A program made the translations under genes and the position numbers. From Pseudanabaena sp. FACHB-2040 (GTDB lineage: Bacteria; Cyanobacteriota; Cyanobacteriia; Phormidesmidales; Phormidesmidaceae): a DNA stretch of 64,000 bases. Under the pieces are notes generated by a model. It was not told the origin of the DNA and did no database searches. It saw only the letters and a program-made list of their open reading frames with translations. Location: positions 1-64,000 of the forward strand of contig NZ_JACJQO010000014.1 in assembly GCF_014696715.1 (NCBI RefSeq). Direction: 5' to 3'. Positions 1 to 6,801 of the stretch are shown in pieces (the stretch's first letter is position 1; each line of letters begins with the position of its first letter).

Positions 1-47
1 TCATCTACAAAACCAACGGTCTGACGGGCAAGGCGAGGGACAACCAT
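1..47 (-). CDS. N-terminal stub of a gene leaving the left edge
   Basis: An ATG at 47-45 on the minus strand opens a frame (MVVPRLARQTVGFVD) that runs off the window. A purine-rich AGGGG lies about nine bases upstream of the ATG. Fifteen residues are too few to name a family. It points the same way as the NAD(P)-binding gene at 113-736 and lies 65 bases downstream of it, so they could be co-transcribed. This is only a possible start. Confidence 0.3.
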   Translation of the reverse strand, partial: MVVPRLARQTVGFVD

Positions 48-112
48 TGTTCCTACCCCTACTACAGTTCTTCTTCCTTCACTTTACTTCCCCTGAAGTG
101 ATTAAAGAGGGA

Positions 113-736
113 TTAGCTGTTTGCGATCGTAACGGCTCGGTTCACATGCGTGTCTGTGGTCAACTGCTCTACGACGAACGCGGCCAGATCGGCGCGGGTT
201 ACCTGGTGGCCCTTCTCTACACCTGAGAGCACACGTACAGAGCCGACAGCGGGCTGGTCATTCAACACGGCGGGGCGAACTAGCACATAGGGGATTTCTG
301 CCTGTGCAATCTCCCGTTCCATGGCGGTTTTATCAGCCGTAGATCCCCGCAGGAATGTGGGCAGCAGCAGCAGCCGGAACGGTAGTGTTGCCTGTGCCGT
401 GCTGTCCCCCACACCCAGAGCCGAGATCGCGATGATCCGGCGTGTGCCGTTCTTCTTTGCGGCTGCAACGACAGCGCGGGCAACCTTTTGTTCGATCTCC
501 GTCTTTTTCCACGGCGTCTTGCCGCCGACTGTATCGATCACAGCGTCCTGACCAGCTGTCGCGTGGGACATCGCCGCTTGGTCGGTTGCATCCCCAGTGA
601 AAACGCGAACGTTAGGCGGGGCATTGTAGTGAGTACTATCGCGCATGAAGGCCGTCACGGTGTGGCCGGCGGCAAGCGCCTGATCCACCACCTGTCTTCC
701 TGTCTTGCCCGCTGCTCCGATCACTAAGACATTCAT
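113..736 (-). CDS. NAD(P)-binding atypical SDR (NmrA/SDR_a5-like)
   Basis: The 207-residue protein starts with a Rossmann dinucleotide-binding motif (VLVIGAAGKTGRQV, residues 4-17), the GxxGxxG form of atypical short-chain dehydrogenases that bind NAD(P)H. A central IIAISALGVG strand and the VLVRPAVLND segment also fit this family. There is no clear YxxxK pair, so it may be a redox sensor or an isomerase or reductase of unknown substrate rather than a classical dehydrogenase. It is soluble, without a signal peptide. The length is normal for the compact subgroup. The neighbours are small redox and hydrolase genes on the same strand, but gaps of over 150 bases argue against a tight operon. Confidence 0.85.
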   Translation of the reverse strand: MNVLVIGAAGKTGRQVVDQALAAGHTVTAFMRDSTHYNAPPNVRVFTGDATDQAAMSHATAGQDAVIDTVGGKTPWKKTEIEQKVARAVVAAAKKNGTRRIIAISALGVGDSTAQATLPFRLLLLPTFLRGSTADKTAMEREIAQAEIPYVLVRPAVLNDQPAVGSVRVLSGVEKGHQVTRADLAAFVVEQLTTDTHVNRAVTIANS

Positions 737-893
737 CGTGGTACCTCTTTGGGGTGTATCGCAAAACTAGGTTAATGGTTAGAGGGAAAAGCCTAAAACT
801 TCCCCCACTGCTTGCTATCCCTACTGCTTCTCTGAAATGACGGCACTTTTTGCCTAATGTCTTTCAGAAGTTTTTGCAGCACAGCCAGTTTCT

Positions 894-1715
894 CTACTCT
901 GCAGTTGCAGCATGCTCGATGACTCTAACGACGGCATCTGGATAAGAAACCATCACTACATGCGATGCGCCATTCACGACAACCGTTTCCTTCGAGCTGG
1001 CACGCTCCGCCATGAAAGAGAGAGCTGCCTCTGGAATATTTAAGTCGCGATCGCCATAAATGAACCACGACGGGGTGGACTTCCATGCAGGAGTACCAGA
1101 GGCTTCGTTAAGAGCAGCTTCCGTGATAGGCCGTTGGGTGCTAGCCATTAACTGTGCCGCTGCGACAGGTACATCCGCAGCAAACTGAGCGTGGAACTTG
1201 TCTTGCTGGATATAAAGGTCTTGACCCCCATCAGGTATTGCAACAGGTGGCGCGAGCGCAGGCCCAAGTGTGCCGCCAGGATAACGTCCTGAGAGTTCGA
1301 CGGCAGTTTCCCCTGCATCCGGAGCGAAAGCCGCAACATAGACGAGTGCCTTCACATTGTCGTTGTCATTGACCGCGTTGGTGATCACCGCACCCCCATA
1401 GGAGTGTCCGACTAACACCGTAGGGCCCTCAATGCTCTTGAGGACACTGGCAACATAATTCGCGTCGCTCTTCACTCCACGTAGAGGATTGGCTACGGCA
1501 ACCGCCGGGTAACCCTTCTCATGCAGTTGGGTCAATACGCCATTCCAGCTAGAAGACTCAGCGAATGCACCGTGAACAAGAACGATAGTGGGTTTGATGT
1601 CTTGTGCGTTTGTGGTGTTCATGACAGTTCCTAATGAAGTGATTAGAGTGGTTCCTAAAAAGAGCGCGGCGATCAAAAACAAGCGGGTGCCGCTTCTGAG
1701 AGTGGGCATGTTCAT
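894..1715 (-). CDS. Alpha/beta hydrolase with N-terminal signal-like segment
   Basis: A 273-residue alpha/beta hydrolase. The nucleophile elbow GHSYGG puts Ser at about residue 105, the oxyanion region is VLVHGAF (45-51), an acid lies in YGDRDLN (about 222) and the catalytic His is in SHVVM (about 252). Residues 11-37 form a hydrophobic segment ending in a polar stretch, which suggests export. An internal ATG at residue 32 with AGGAAC upstream could give a cytosolic form of the usual family length. The start overlaps the stop of the ORF at 1712-1984 by four bases. The 3' end of this gene and its downstream flank are duplicated at 3823-3947. The substrate is unknown. Confidence 0.85.
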   Translation of the reverse strand: MNMPTLRSGTRLFLIAALFLGTTLITSLGTVMNTTNAQDIKPTIVLVHGAFAESSSWNGVLTQLHEKGYPAVAVANPLRGVKSDANYVASVLKSIEGPTVLVGHSYGGAVITNAVNDNDNVKALVYVAAFAPDAGETAVELSGRYPGGTLGPALAPPVAIPDGGQDLYIQQDKFHAQFAADVPVAAAQLMASTQRPITEAALNEASGTPAWKSTPSWFIYGDRDLNIPEAALSFMAERASSKETVVVNGASHVVMVSYPDAVVRVIEHAATAE

Positions 1716-1984
1716 GCCTTGGGCTCCTTTATGTCCGTTTCCTGATTGAATACTCCCACGATTTCTCCTCTAGTGGTGAGAGCAAATACGTGAGCATGAT
1801 TGATACCTATAGCTACCTTTGTTTGGGGAAGGCTTTGCTGAATCAAGAAATGAACTTGTAGAGCATCAAACCTTTCAGGCTCCCTAAATTCCCCTTTCTT
1901 GAATGCCTGGAGGCCTAATTCTGGGAGCTTTGAGTTAATCTGGTTCCCTCTCTTGAATGCCCATACGGCTAAGAATCGGGGCAA
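1712..1984 (-). CDS. Hypothetical protein upstream of the hydrolase
   Basis: A 90-residue ORF whose stop overlaps the start of the downstream hydrolase (ATGA overlap), which suggests translational coupling. It has no recognisable domain, signal peptide or membrane segment. Its DNA contains the stretch TCTTGAATGCC twice, about 60 bases apart, so part of it may be duplicated non-coding sequence. The coupling supports it as a gene, but composition and lack of family recognition leave it uncertain. Confidence 0.4.
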   Translation of the reverse strand: MPRFLAVWAFKRGNQINSKLPELGLQAFKKGEFREPERFDALQVHFLIQQSLPQTKVAIGINHAHVFALTTRGEIVGVFNQETDIKEPKA

Positions 1985-2024
1985 GGAGGGCTTTCATATC
2001 TGTGTTGAGCAACACCGTCCGGTG

Positions 2025-2849
2025 TCAGTCCTTTAGAAACGATAAAAGGTCGTTGTTGAGTTGTTCCTTGTGCGTGTCGGTTAAACCGTGGGGTGCGCCG
2101 GAATAAATTTTCAGGGTGGAATGCTTCACCAGTTTGGCGGCTGCGATCGCAGCTGCACCAATCGGCACAATCTGGTCATCATCACCATGAATGATCAGCG
2201 TTGGCACATCAAACTTTTTGAGGTCTTCTGTGAAGTCGGTTTCAGAAAAGGCTTTGATAGAGTCGAATGCATTCTTGTGCCCCGCCTGCATTCCTTGAAA
2301 CCAGAACCAGTCAATCATGCCCTGAGAAATTTTGGCACCTGGACGGTTGAAGCCGAAGAAGGGGCCGCTAGCGAGATCTTTGTAGAACTGCGAACGATCA
2401 GCCAGGGAGGCAGCGCGAAGTCCGTCGAACACGTCGAACGGCAGTCCGTCAGGATTATTCTCTGTCTTCAGCATCAGCGGCGGTACAGCAGAGATCAGTG
2501 CAGCTTTTGCAACTCGCGCTGTGCCGTGGCGACCAATGTAGCGGGCAACTTCACCGCCGCCTGTGGAGAACCCTATTAAGGTAGCTCCCCCTAGGTCTAG
2601 CGTTTCAATCAGCGTCGCGAGGTCGTCGGCATAGGTATTCATCTCGTTGCCGTTCCAGGGCTGGCTGGAGCGTCCATGCCCCCGACGATCATGAGCGATG
2701 GCCCGAAACCCGTGGTCTGCCAGAAACAGCATTTGAGCTTCCCAACTGTCAGAATTCAGGGGCCAGCCGTGGCTGAAGACAACAGGTTGTCCTGCACCCC
2801 AATCTTTGTAGTAAATCTGTGTGCCATCTTGCGTTGTGATTGTGCTCAT
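2025..2849 (-). CDS. Alpha/beta hydrolase, non-haem chloroperoxidase-like
   Basis: A 274-residue cytosolic alpha/beta hydrolase close to the cofactor-free haloperoxidase/esterase group. [11 protein letters not shown] forms the oxyanion loop (28-38). The nucleophile elbow is GFSTGGGE with Ser at about 95, the acid is in HGDDDQIVP (about 224) and the His is in APHGL (about 253). The ATG at 2849 ([11 protein letters not shown]) is chosen because homologues begin just before the GTxIYYKDWG strand. The frame stays open 26 residues further upstream, but that extension runs into a repeat shared with 6549-6713 and is probably not coding. These enzymes usually act as esterases or perhydrolases; the substrate cannot be read here. 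Confidence 0.88.
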   Translation of the reverse strand: MSTITTQDGTQIYYKDWGAGQPVVFSHGWPLNSDSWEAQMLFLADHGFRAIAHDRRGHGRSSQPWNGNEMNTYADDLATLIETLDLGGATLIGFSTGGGEVARYIGRHGTARVAKAALISAVPPLMLKTENNPDGLPFDVFDGLRAASLADRSQFYKDLASGPFFGFNRPGAKISQGMIDWFWFQGMQAGHKNAFDSIKAFSETDFTEDLKKFDVPTLIIHGDDDQIVPIGAAAIAAAKLVKHSTLKIYSGAPHGLTDTHKEQLNNDLLSFLKD

Positions 2850-2872
2850 GGGACTTTTCCTCAATCGGTATG

Positions 2873-3035
2873 GGTTGAATTCAAAGGAACGAAGGCGTTG
2901 ACTCGGCAGTTGCTTCGTTGTCCTCATTCTTCAACAGACGTCCCATTGAGACCACGCAAGTTACTCCAGTTAAGCCGCAACTTATGGTAAAGCGTGATAT
3001 TTTTCAGGGAAAAAGAGCCTGATTCAGTTGTTTCC
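2873..3035 (+). repeat. Dispersed repeat, copy A (matches 6549-6713)
   Basis: About 160 bases match, by eye at roughly three quarters identity, the sequence directly upstream of the NB-ARC-WD40 gene, in the same orientation. Shared blocks include CATTCTTCAACAGA, ACCACGCAAGTT and CCGCAACTTAT. It is followed about 95 bases later by a copy of that gene's C-terminal tail (3129-3210). The pair therefore looks like the two ends of a deleted paralogue. Confidence 0.75.
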
Positions 3036-3128
3036 AAGCATCATCTACCCGACATCAGCCGCGCTTCTGGTTGATTTTGCTAGTTGCGATCGCGCAAATA
3101 AAGTTTTCGCCGTTTACGAAGCCTGCGG

Positions 3129-3210
3129 AGCGATCAGCTCTATGAAGGCATGAATATTGGAGGCGTAACGGGGTTGACGAATGCTCAAGAAGCAACACTG
3201 GGAGTATGAG
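3129..3210 (+). pseudogene. Relic of the C-terminal tail of an NB-ARC-WD40 gene
   Basis: The stretch reads approximately LYEGMNIGGVTGLTNAQEAT, closely matching the last 30 residues of the WD40 protein ending at 10518. The DNA block TCTATGAAGGCATGAATATT is identical at both places. No WD40 repeats precede it. Together with the upstream-flank copy at 2873-3035, it is best read as the collapsed remnant of a second copy of that locus. Confidence 0.75.
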
Positions 3211-3377
3211 GGGCACTAGCACAATCATTACCACGCTGTAATGCTCCAGCCTCTGTAGTGGAAAATCGCTCTAACCTGTCGTTTAATTAGTGAATATTGA
3301 TTGGTGCAGTTGGGTAAAGTTTTACAAACTAACTTTATGTTGCATCAATCTTTAATTATCACTGGGATGTCTCGAAG

Positions 3378-3821
3378 ATGTTTTTTAGGTTTGCCATATC
3401 TGTTATCACCGCAGTGTTGATTATTGCAACCTCAATTATGCTTCCGGGAATCACCGCAGAGGTGTTGCCGGGAATTACCGCAGAGAAAACGGCGAAACCT
3501 CAAGTGCCAGGTGTCTATCAATTCGAGTTAGGCGATTTCACAATTACCGCCCTCAGCGACGGCACAGTACCCTTGGATTTGCATCCCATCCTGACCAATA
3601 CAAACCAGGCAGAAATCGATCGCCTCCTACATCACAGCTTCCTTGAAAACCCCGTTGAAGCTTCGATCAATGTGTTTCTTATCGATACTGGAGACAACCA
3701 GGTGTTGGTAGACACAGGTTCAGGGGAATTGTTTGGGGAATTGGGCGGCAAGCTACCGATGTCGTTACAGGCAGCAGGCTATACAGCCGACGAGATCGAT
3801 ATTGTTCTCATTACTCATATC
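3378..3821 (+). pseudogene. Truncated metallo-beta-lactamase-fold hydrolase
   Basis: The protein begins with a hydrophobic signal segment (residues 1-25), then a typical exported MBL-fold N-terminus: YQFELGDFTITALSDG, then NVFLIDTG and VLVDTGSGELFG. It ends at VLITHIS, exactly where the zinc ligand motif HxHxDH should start, so no zinc ligands remain. From 3823 the sequence becomes a copy of the 3' end of the hydrolase gene at 894-1715, in antisense. A 24-base tandem duplication near the signal peptide repeats LPGITAE. Family members are about 300 residues, so roughly half is gone and the product should be inactive. Confidence 0.8.
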
Positions 3822-3822
3822 A

Positions 3823-3947
3823 GCACTTTTTGCCCAATGTCATTTAGAAAATTTTGCGGCACAGCCAGCTTCTCCAGGCTGCGGTTGCTGCGTGTTCTAT
3901 GACTCTAACGGCGGTATCTGGATGAGAAGCCATCACTACATGCGATG
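3823..3947 (-). pseudogene. Duplicated 3' fragment of the 894-1715 hydrolase
   Basis: On the minus strand this reads SHVVMASHPDTAVRVIEHAA, matching the C-terminus of the hydrolase at 894-1715. The match continues into that gene's downstream flank (841-966 against 3823-3947, about 80% identical by eye). It carries only the catalytic His region and no start. It replaces the 3' half of the metallo-beta-lactamase-like gene. Confidence 0.8.
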
Positions 3948-4045
3948 ACATTAACCCTATTTTTCAAACGGTCGAGGGCTCAAGAGCACACGCTTCGATT
4001 CATTCGTGAAGCAAGCGTGGTATTTTTCAGACTTTTAGCATCGTA

Positions 4046-4079
4046 TTGACATATATCCGTAACGGATATAGTTTAAGGT
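4046..4079 (+). promoter_or_regulatory. Promoter with palindromic operator for padR
   Basis: TTGACA (4046-4051) and TATAGT (4067-4072) form a plausible promoter with a short 15-base spacer. Between them lies the palindrome TATATCCGT-A-ACGGATATA (4052-4070), with perfect 9-base arms. A repressor bound there would block RNA polymerase, so autoregulation by the PadR protein encoded just downstream is likely. The start codon is only eight bases after the -10 box, so the transcript may be leaderless. Confidence 0.65.
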
Positions 4080-4445
4080 ATGGCTAAAAAGAACACACCC
4101 AATAAACCCCTTACGCCAGCAGTGTTTCATATCCTTCTCGCCCTCTCCATACAGGAGAGCCATGGCTATGAAATCATGAAGCAGGTCGAGTCGGATTCAC
4201 AGGGAAAGGTAAAGATGGGGCCTGGAACGCTCTACGGCTCGATTGGTCGCATGATTGAGGCGGGATTGATCCGTGAGAGCGACAAAAAGATAGACCCAAA
4301 AATGGACGACGAGCGGCGGATCTACTACACAATCACCGCGCTCGGTAAAAAAGCACTCGCTGCGGAATTGGAGCGATACCGCGAAATTCTAATGGTTGCT
4401 CAACAAAAACGGATCTTTCCGAATACTTTTGCGTACGACACATGA
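4080..4445 (+). CDS. PadR-family transcriptional regulator
   Basis: A 121-residue PadR winged-helix repressor. Residues 13-40 (FHILLALSIQESHGYEIMKQ) and the LYGSIGRMIEAGLI recognition-helix/wing region are diagnostic, followed by RRIYYTITALGKKAL and a short C-terminal dimerisation helix. PadR proteins sense small molecules or membrane stress and repress neighbouring genes. The stop overlaps the start of the next gene by four bases, so the two are translationally coupled. The promoter contains a perfect palindrome that is probably its own operator. Upstream spacing is very short, with at most a weak AAGG before the ATG. Confidence 0.9.
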   Translation: MAKKNTPNKPLTPAVFHILLALSIQESHGYEIMKQVESDSQGKVKMGPGTLYGSIGRMIEAGLIRESDKKIDPKMDDERRIYYTITALGKKALAAELERYREILMVAQQKRIFPNTFAYDT

Positions 4446-5212
4446 ACGAACGCTTAATACGACGATATCGGTACTGGTATGCAAAACTGCTTCGTCTCTA
4501 CTCGAAGCCTTACTATGAGCGCTTTGGTGAGGGGATGAAGCAAACTTTCACCGATCTTCTCCGAGAGCGTGCAGAGGGAGGACGAGGATTATTTGGTTAT
4601 GCTCTTTGGCTGTTCGTCGAAACATCCGCAGGAATTATGAGAGAGAACATAACATCTATCATTATGCAAAATAAAAACATTATTTACCTTGCACTGGGAA
4701 CAGCATCCATATTGCTGATGCCCTTGATAGCGATGCTGTTTACCAATCAGGTAGTTTGGGATCTATTCGACTTCATTGTCGCTGGTACCCTCATCTTTGG
4801 CACGGGTCTCGCCTATGAACTAGTAGCGAAGAAAGGGGGCACTATGGCATACCGCGTAGCTGTCGGCATTGCACTCGCGGCAGCGTTCCTCCTCGTCTGG
4901 ATGAATCTTGCTGTTGGTATCATTGGGTCTGAGGACAACCCTGTTAACCTGATGTATTTCGGAGTGGTCGCCATTGGAATCCTCGGTGCCACCATCGTGC
5001 GTTTACGGCCACAGGGAATGGCACGTACGTTGTTTGCAACAGCACTCGCTCAAGCATTGGTTCCCGTGATCGCACTGATTATCAAGAAGCCCCAAGTGAC
5101 CTCGGTAGAAGCCTCCATGGGGGTGTTGGGTGTATTGGGTCTGAATGCTTTTTTCGTCATGATGTTTATCGGGTCCGCTTTGCTGTTTCGACGCTCCAGA
5201 ATCAGGCTATGA
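4442..5212 (+). CDS. Membrane protein coupled to PadR
   Basis: A 256-residue protein with an amphipathic, charged N-terminus (residues 1-60, including YSKPYYERFGEGMKQTFTDLL) and about six hydrophobic helices from residue 80 on. The N-terminal segment resembles the cytoplasmic prefix found in membrane proteins that travel with PadR regulators. It overlaps padR by four bases and is clearly in one operon with it. By analogy with such pairs, it may be an envelope or permease-like protein under PadR control. No catalytic motif is visible, so the function is unassigned. Confidence 0.8.
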   Translation: MNERLIRRYRYWYAKLLRLYSKPYYERFGEGMKQTFTDLLRERAEGGRGLFGYALWLFVETSAGIMRENITSIIMQNKNIIYLALGTASILLMPLIAMLFTNQVVWDLFDFIVAGTLIFGTGLAYELVAKKGGTMAYRVAVGIALAAAFLLVWMNLAVGIIGSEDNPVNLMYFGVVAIGILGATIVRLRPQGMARTLFATALAQALVPVIALIIKKPQVTSVEASMGVLGVLGLNAFFVMMFIGSALLFRRSRIRL

Positions 5213-5337
5213 ATTGGAGCTGATTCTATGCAATGCCGCAGTGTTGATTCGCTAATGTTAAAGACAGTTTGGAGGTACATTGGAAAACTCTGATATCCGC
5301 CTCAATAATTAGGCTATTTGTTAGCCAAAAGATTCTT

Positions 5338-5365
5338 TAATTGAGGTGCGATCGCACCTCAATTA
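5338..5365 (+). terminator. 28-bp perfect palindrome centred on HIP1
   Basis: The arms TAATTGAGGTGCGA and TCGCACCTCAATTA are exact reverse complements and the centre contains the HIP1 octamer GCGATCGC. It lies between the convergent genes ending at 5212 (+) and 5402 (-), where a bidirectional terminator would be expected. There is no strong T-run on either side, so the terminator role is an inference. Confidence 0.5.
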
Positions 5366-5401
5366 CCACACTAGAGAAAGTCCACAGCCAATCTGATGTA
5401 A

Positions 5402-6433
5402 CTAGCTAGGTTCCTCTGAGACTTTAACGACCAGTTTTCCCTTCTTGTTACCGTCGAAAAGTTTTAGAATTGCTTTCGGTGCATTTTCCAAGCCCTCGAC
5501 AACCTCCAGAGAATATTTAATTTTTCCCTGATTGAGCCACTGTCCAAGGTCGCTAATCGCTTCAGACCATCGGGGAATATAATCGAGGATAATAAACCCC
5601 TGCACATGAATACGCTTCATCAGAATTTGGCTGTAATTATAAGGGCCGGGAACAGGCTCTGTTGCGTTATAAGTTGAGATCAAACCGCATAGAGGAATAC
5701 GTGCGTGCAGATTAGTTTTGGTCAGCACAGCATCAAGAATAGAGCCCCCAACATTATCGAAATAAACGTCAATTCCATCGGGGCAGGCTTGTGCGATCGC
5801 ACTTTCCAAGTCAACGGTTTTATAGTTAATCGCTGCATCAAATCCAAGTTCTTCAACAAGCCAGCGGCATTTCTCATCAGAGCCAGTTATACCCACCACA
5901 CGACAGCCTTTAATCTTGGCAATTTGTCCAACAATGGAACCAACTGCGCCTGCTGCTGCTGACACGACCACAGTTTCCCCTTCTTTAGCCTGTCCAATAT
6001 CCAAGAGCCCAAAATAAGCCGTACAACCCGTAAGTCCTAGGGGTCCCACAAATGCCGTGAGCGGACAGGGCAAAGGGTCAGGTAGTCGTGTGAGGGAAAA
6101 GCCACTGTTCCCTTCAGCGATCGCATAATCTTGCCAACCCAGCAGACCCGAAACCAAATCTCCCTGTTTAAAGTTTGGATTCTTAGATTCTTCAACCACA
6201 CCGATAATAGCGCCGCGCATGACTTCCCCAATTTCAACGGGAGGCATATACTGCTCCATGTCGCTCATCCAAATGCGATTGGTGGGGTCTAGCGAGAGAT
6301 AGATAGTCCGTACCAAGATCTCACCTTCTTGAGGGCTGGGGATTGGTTCTTCCCGATACTCAAAATCGCTTTCCTTGATATCACCAACCGGACGGGATGC
6401 CAAGCGTAACTGCCGATTTATCCCTGTTTTCAT
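5402..6433 (-). CDS. NADP-dependent oxidoreductase (zinc-free MDR, CurA/PTGR-like)
   Basis: A 343-residue medium-chain reductase without the zinc ligands of alcohol dehydrogenases. The N-terminal part carries YLSLDPTNRIWM, typical of the leukotriene B4 dehydrogenase/CurA group. The cofactor motif AAAGAVGSIVGQ is near residue 160, followed by GCRVVGITGSDEKCRW, and the C-terminus holds the substrate-loop region GFIILDY. These enzymes reduce the C=C bond of enones and enals with NADPH and act in detoxification of reactive carbonyls. It is convergent with the padR operon, and its upstream flank holds repeat copy B. The length is normal. Confidence 0.92.
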   Translation of the reverse strand: MKTGINRQLRLASRPVGDIKESDFEYREEPIPSPQEGEILVRTIYLSLDPTNRIWMSDMEQYMPPVEIGEVMRGAIIGVVEESKNPNFKQGDLVSGLLGWQDYAIAEGNSGFSLTRLPDPLPCPLTAFVGPLGLTGCTAYFGLLDIGQAKEGETVVVSAAAGAVGSIVGQIAKIKGCRVVGITGSDEKCRWLVEELGFDAAINYKTVDLESAIAQACPDGIDVYFDNVGGSILDAVLTKTNLHARIPLCGLISTYNATEPVPGPYNYSQILMKRIHVQGFIILDYIPRWSEAISDLGQWLNQGKIKYSLEVVEGLENAPKAILKLFDGNKKGKLVVKVSEEPS

Positions 6434-6548
6434 AACTTTATCCTTGAGTAATCCTATTCATAAGTACTTGCACAGCTTCACCAGTTTTTCAAAAACGGTA
6501 GCCCAACATTCGCAAGTACAGCCCCTTTCACTTTTGAATGAATGTCAT

Positions 6549-6713
6549 AGGTTAAATTCAATGCGAACGAAGGCACTAACTCGACATTATTTATTTCGTT
6601 GTCATCATTCTTCAACAGATATTCCATTGACACCACGCAAGTTCCTCCAGGTAAACCGCAACTTATCGTGAAGCGTGGTATTCTTCGGGAAAAAAGGCCC
6701 TAATTCGGTGGTT
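6549..6713 (+). repeat. Dispersed repeat, copy B (upstream of the WD40 gene)
   Basis: This is the partner of 2873-3035, lying between the reductase gene and the NB-ARC-WD40 gene. It is probably the native leader or promoter flank of the WD40 gene. A further 90 bases without similarity separate it from the start codon. Confidence 0.75.
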
Positions 6714-6801
6714 TGCCATTCGTACAAAAGGATTCGGCCCCTCATAAAAAATAAAAAAGTAAAAAGACTCGCTTTGCTCTTTAAAATCCGGCAATTTGCT
6801 T

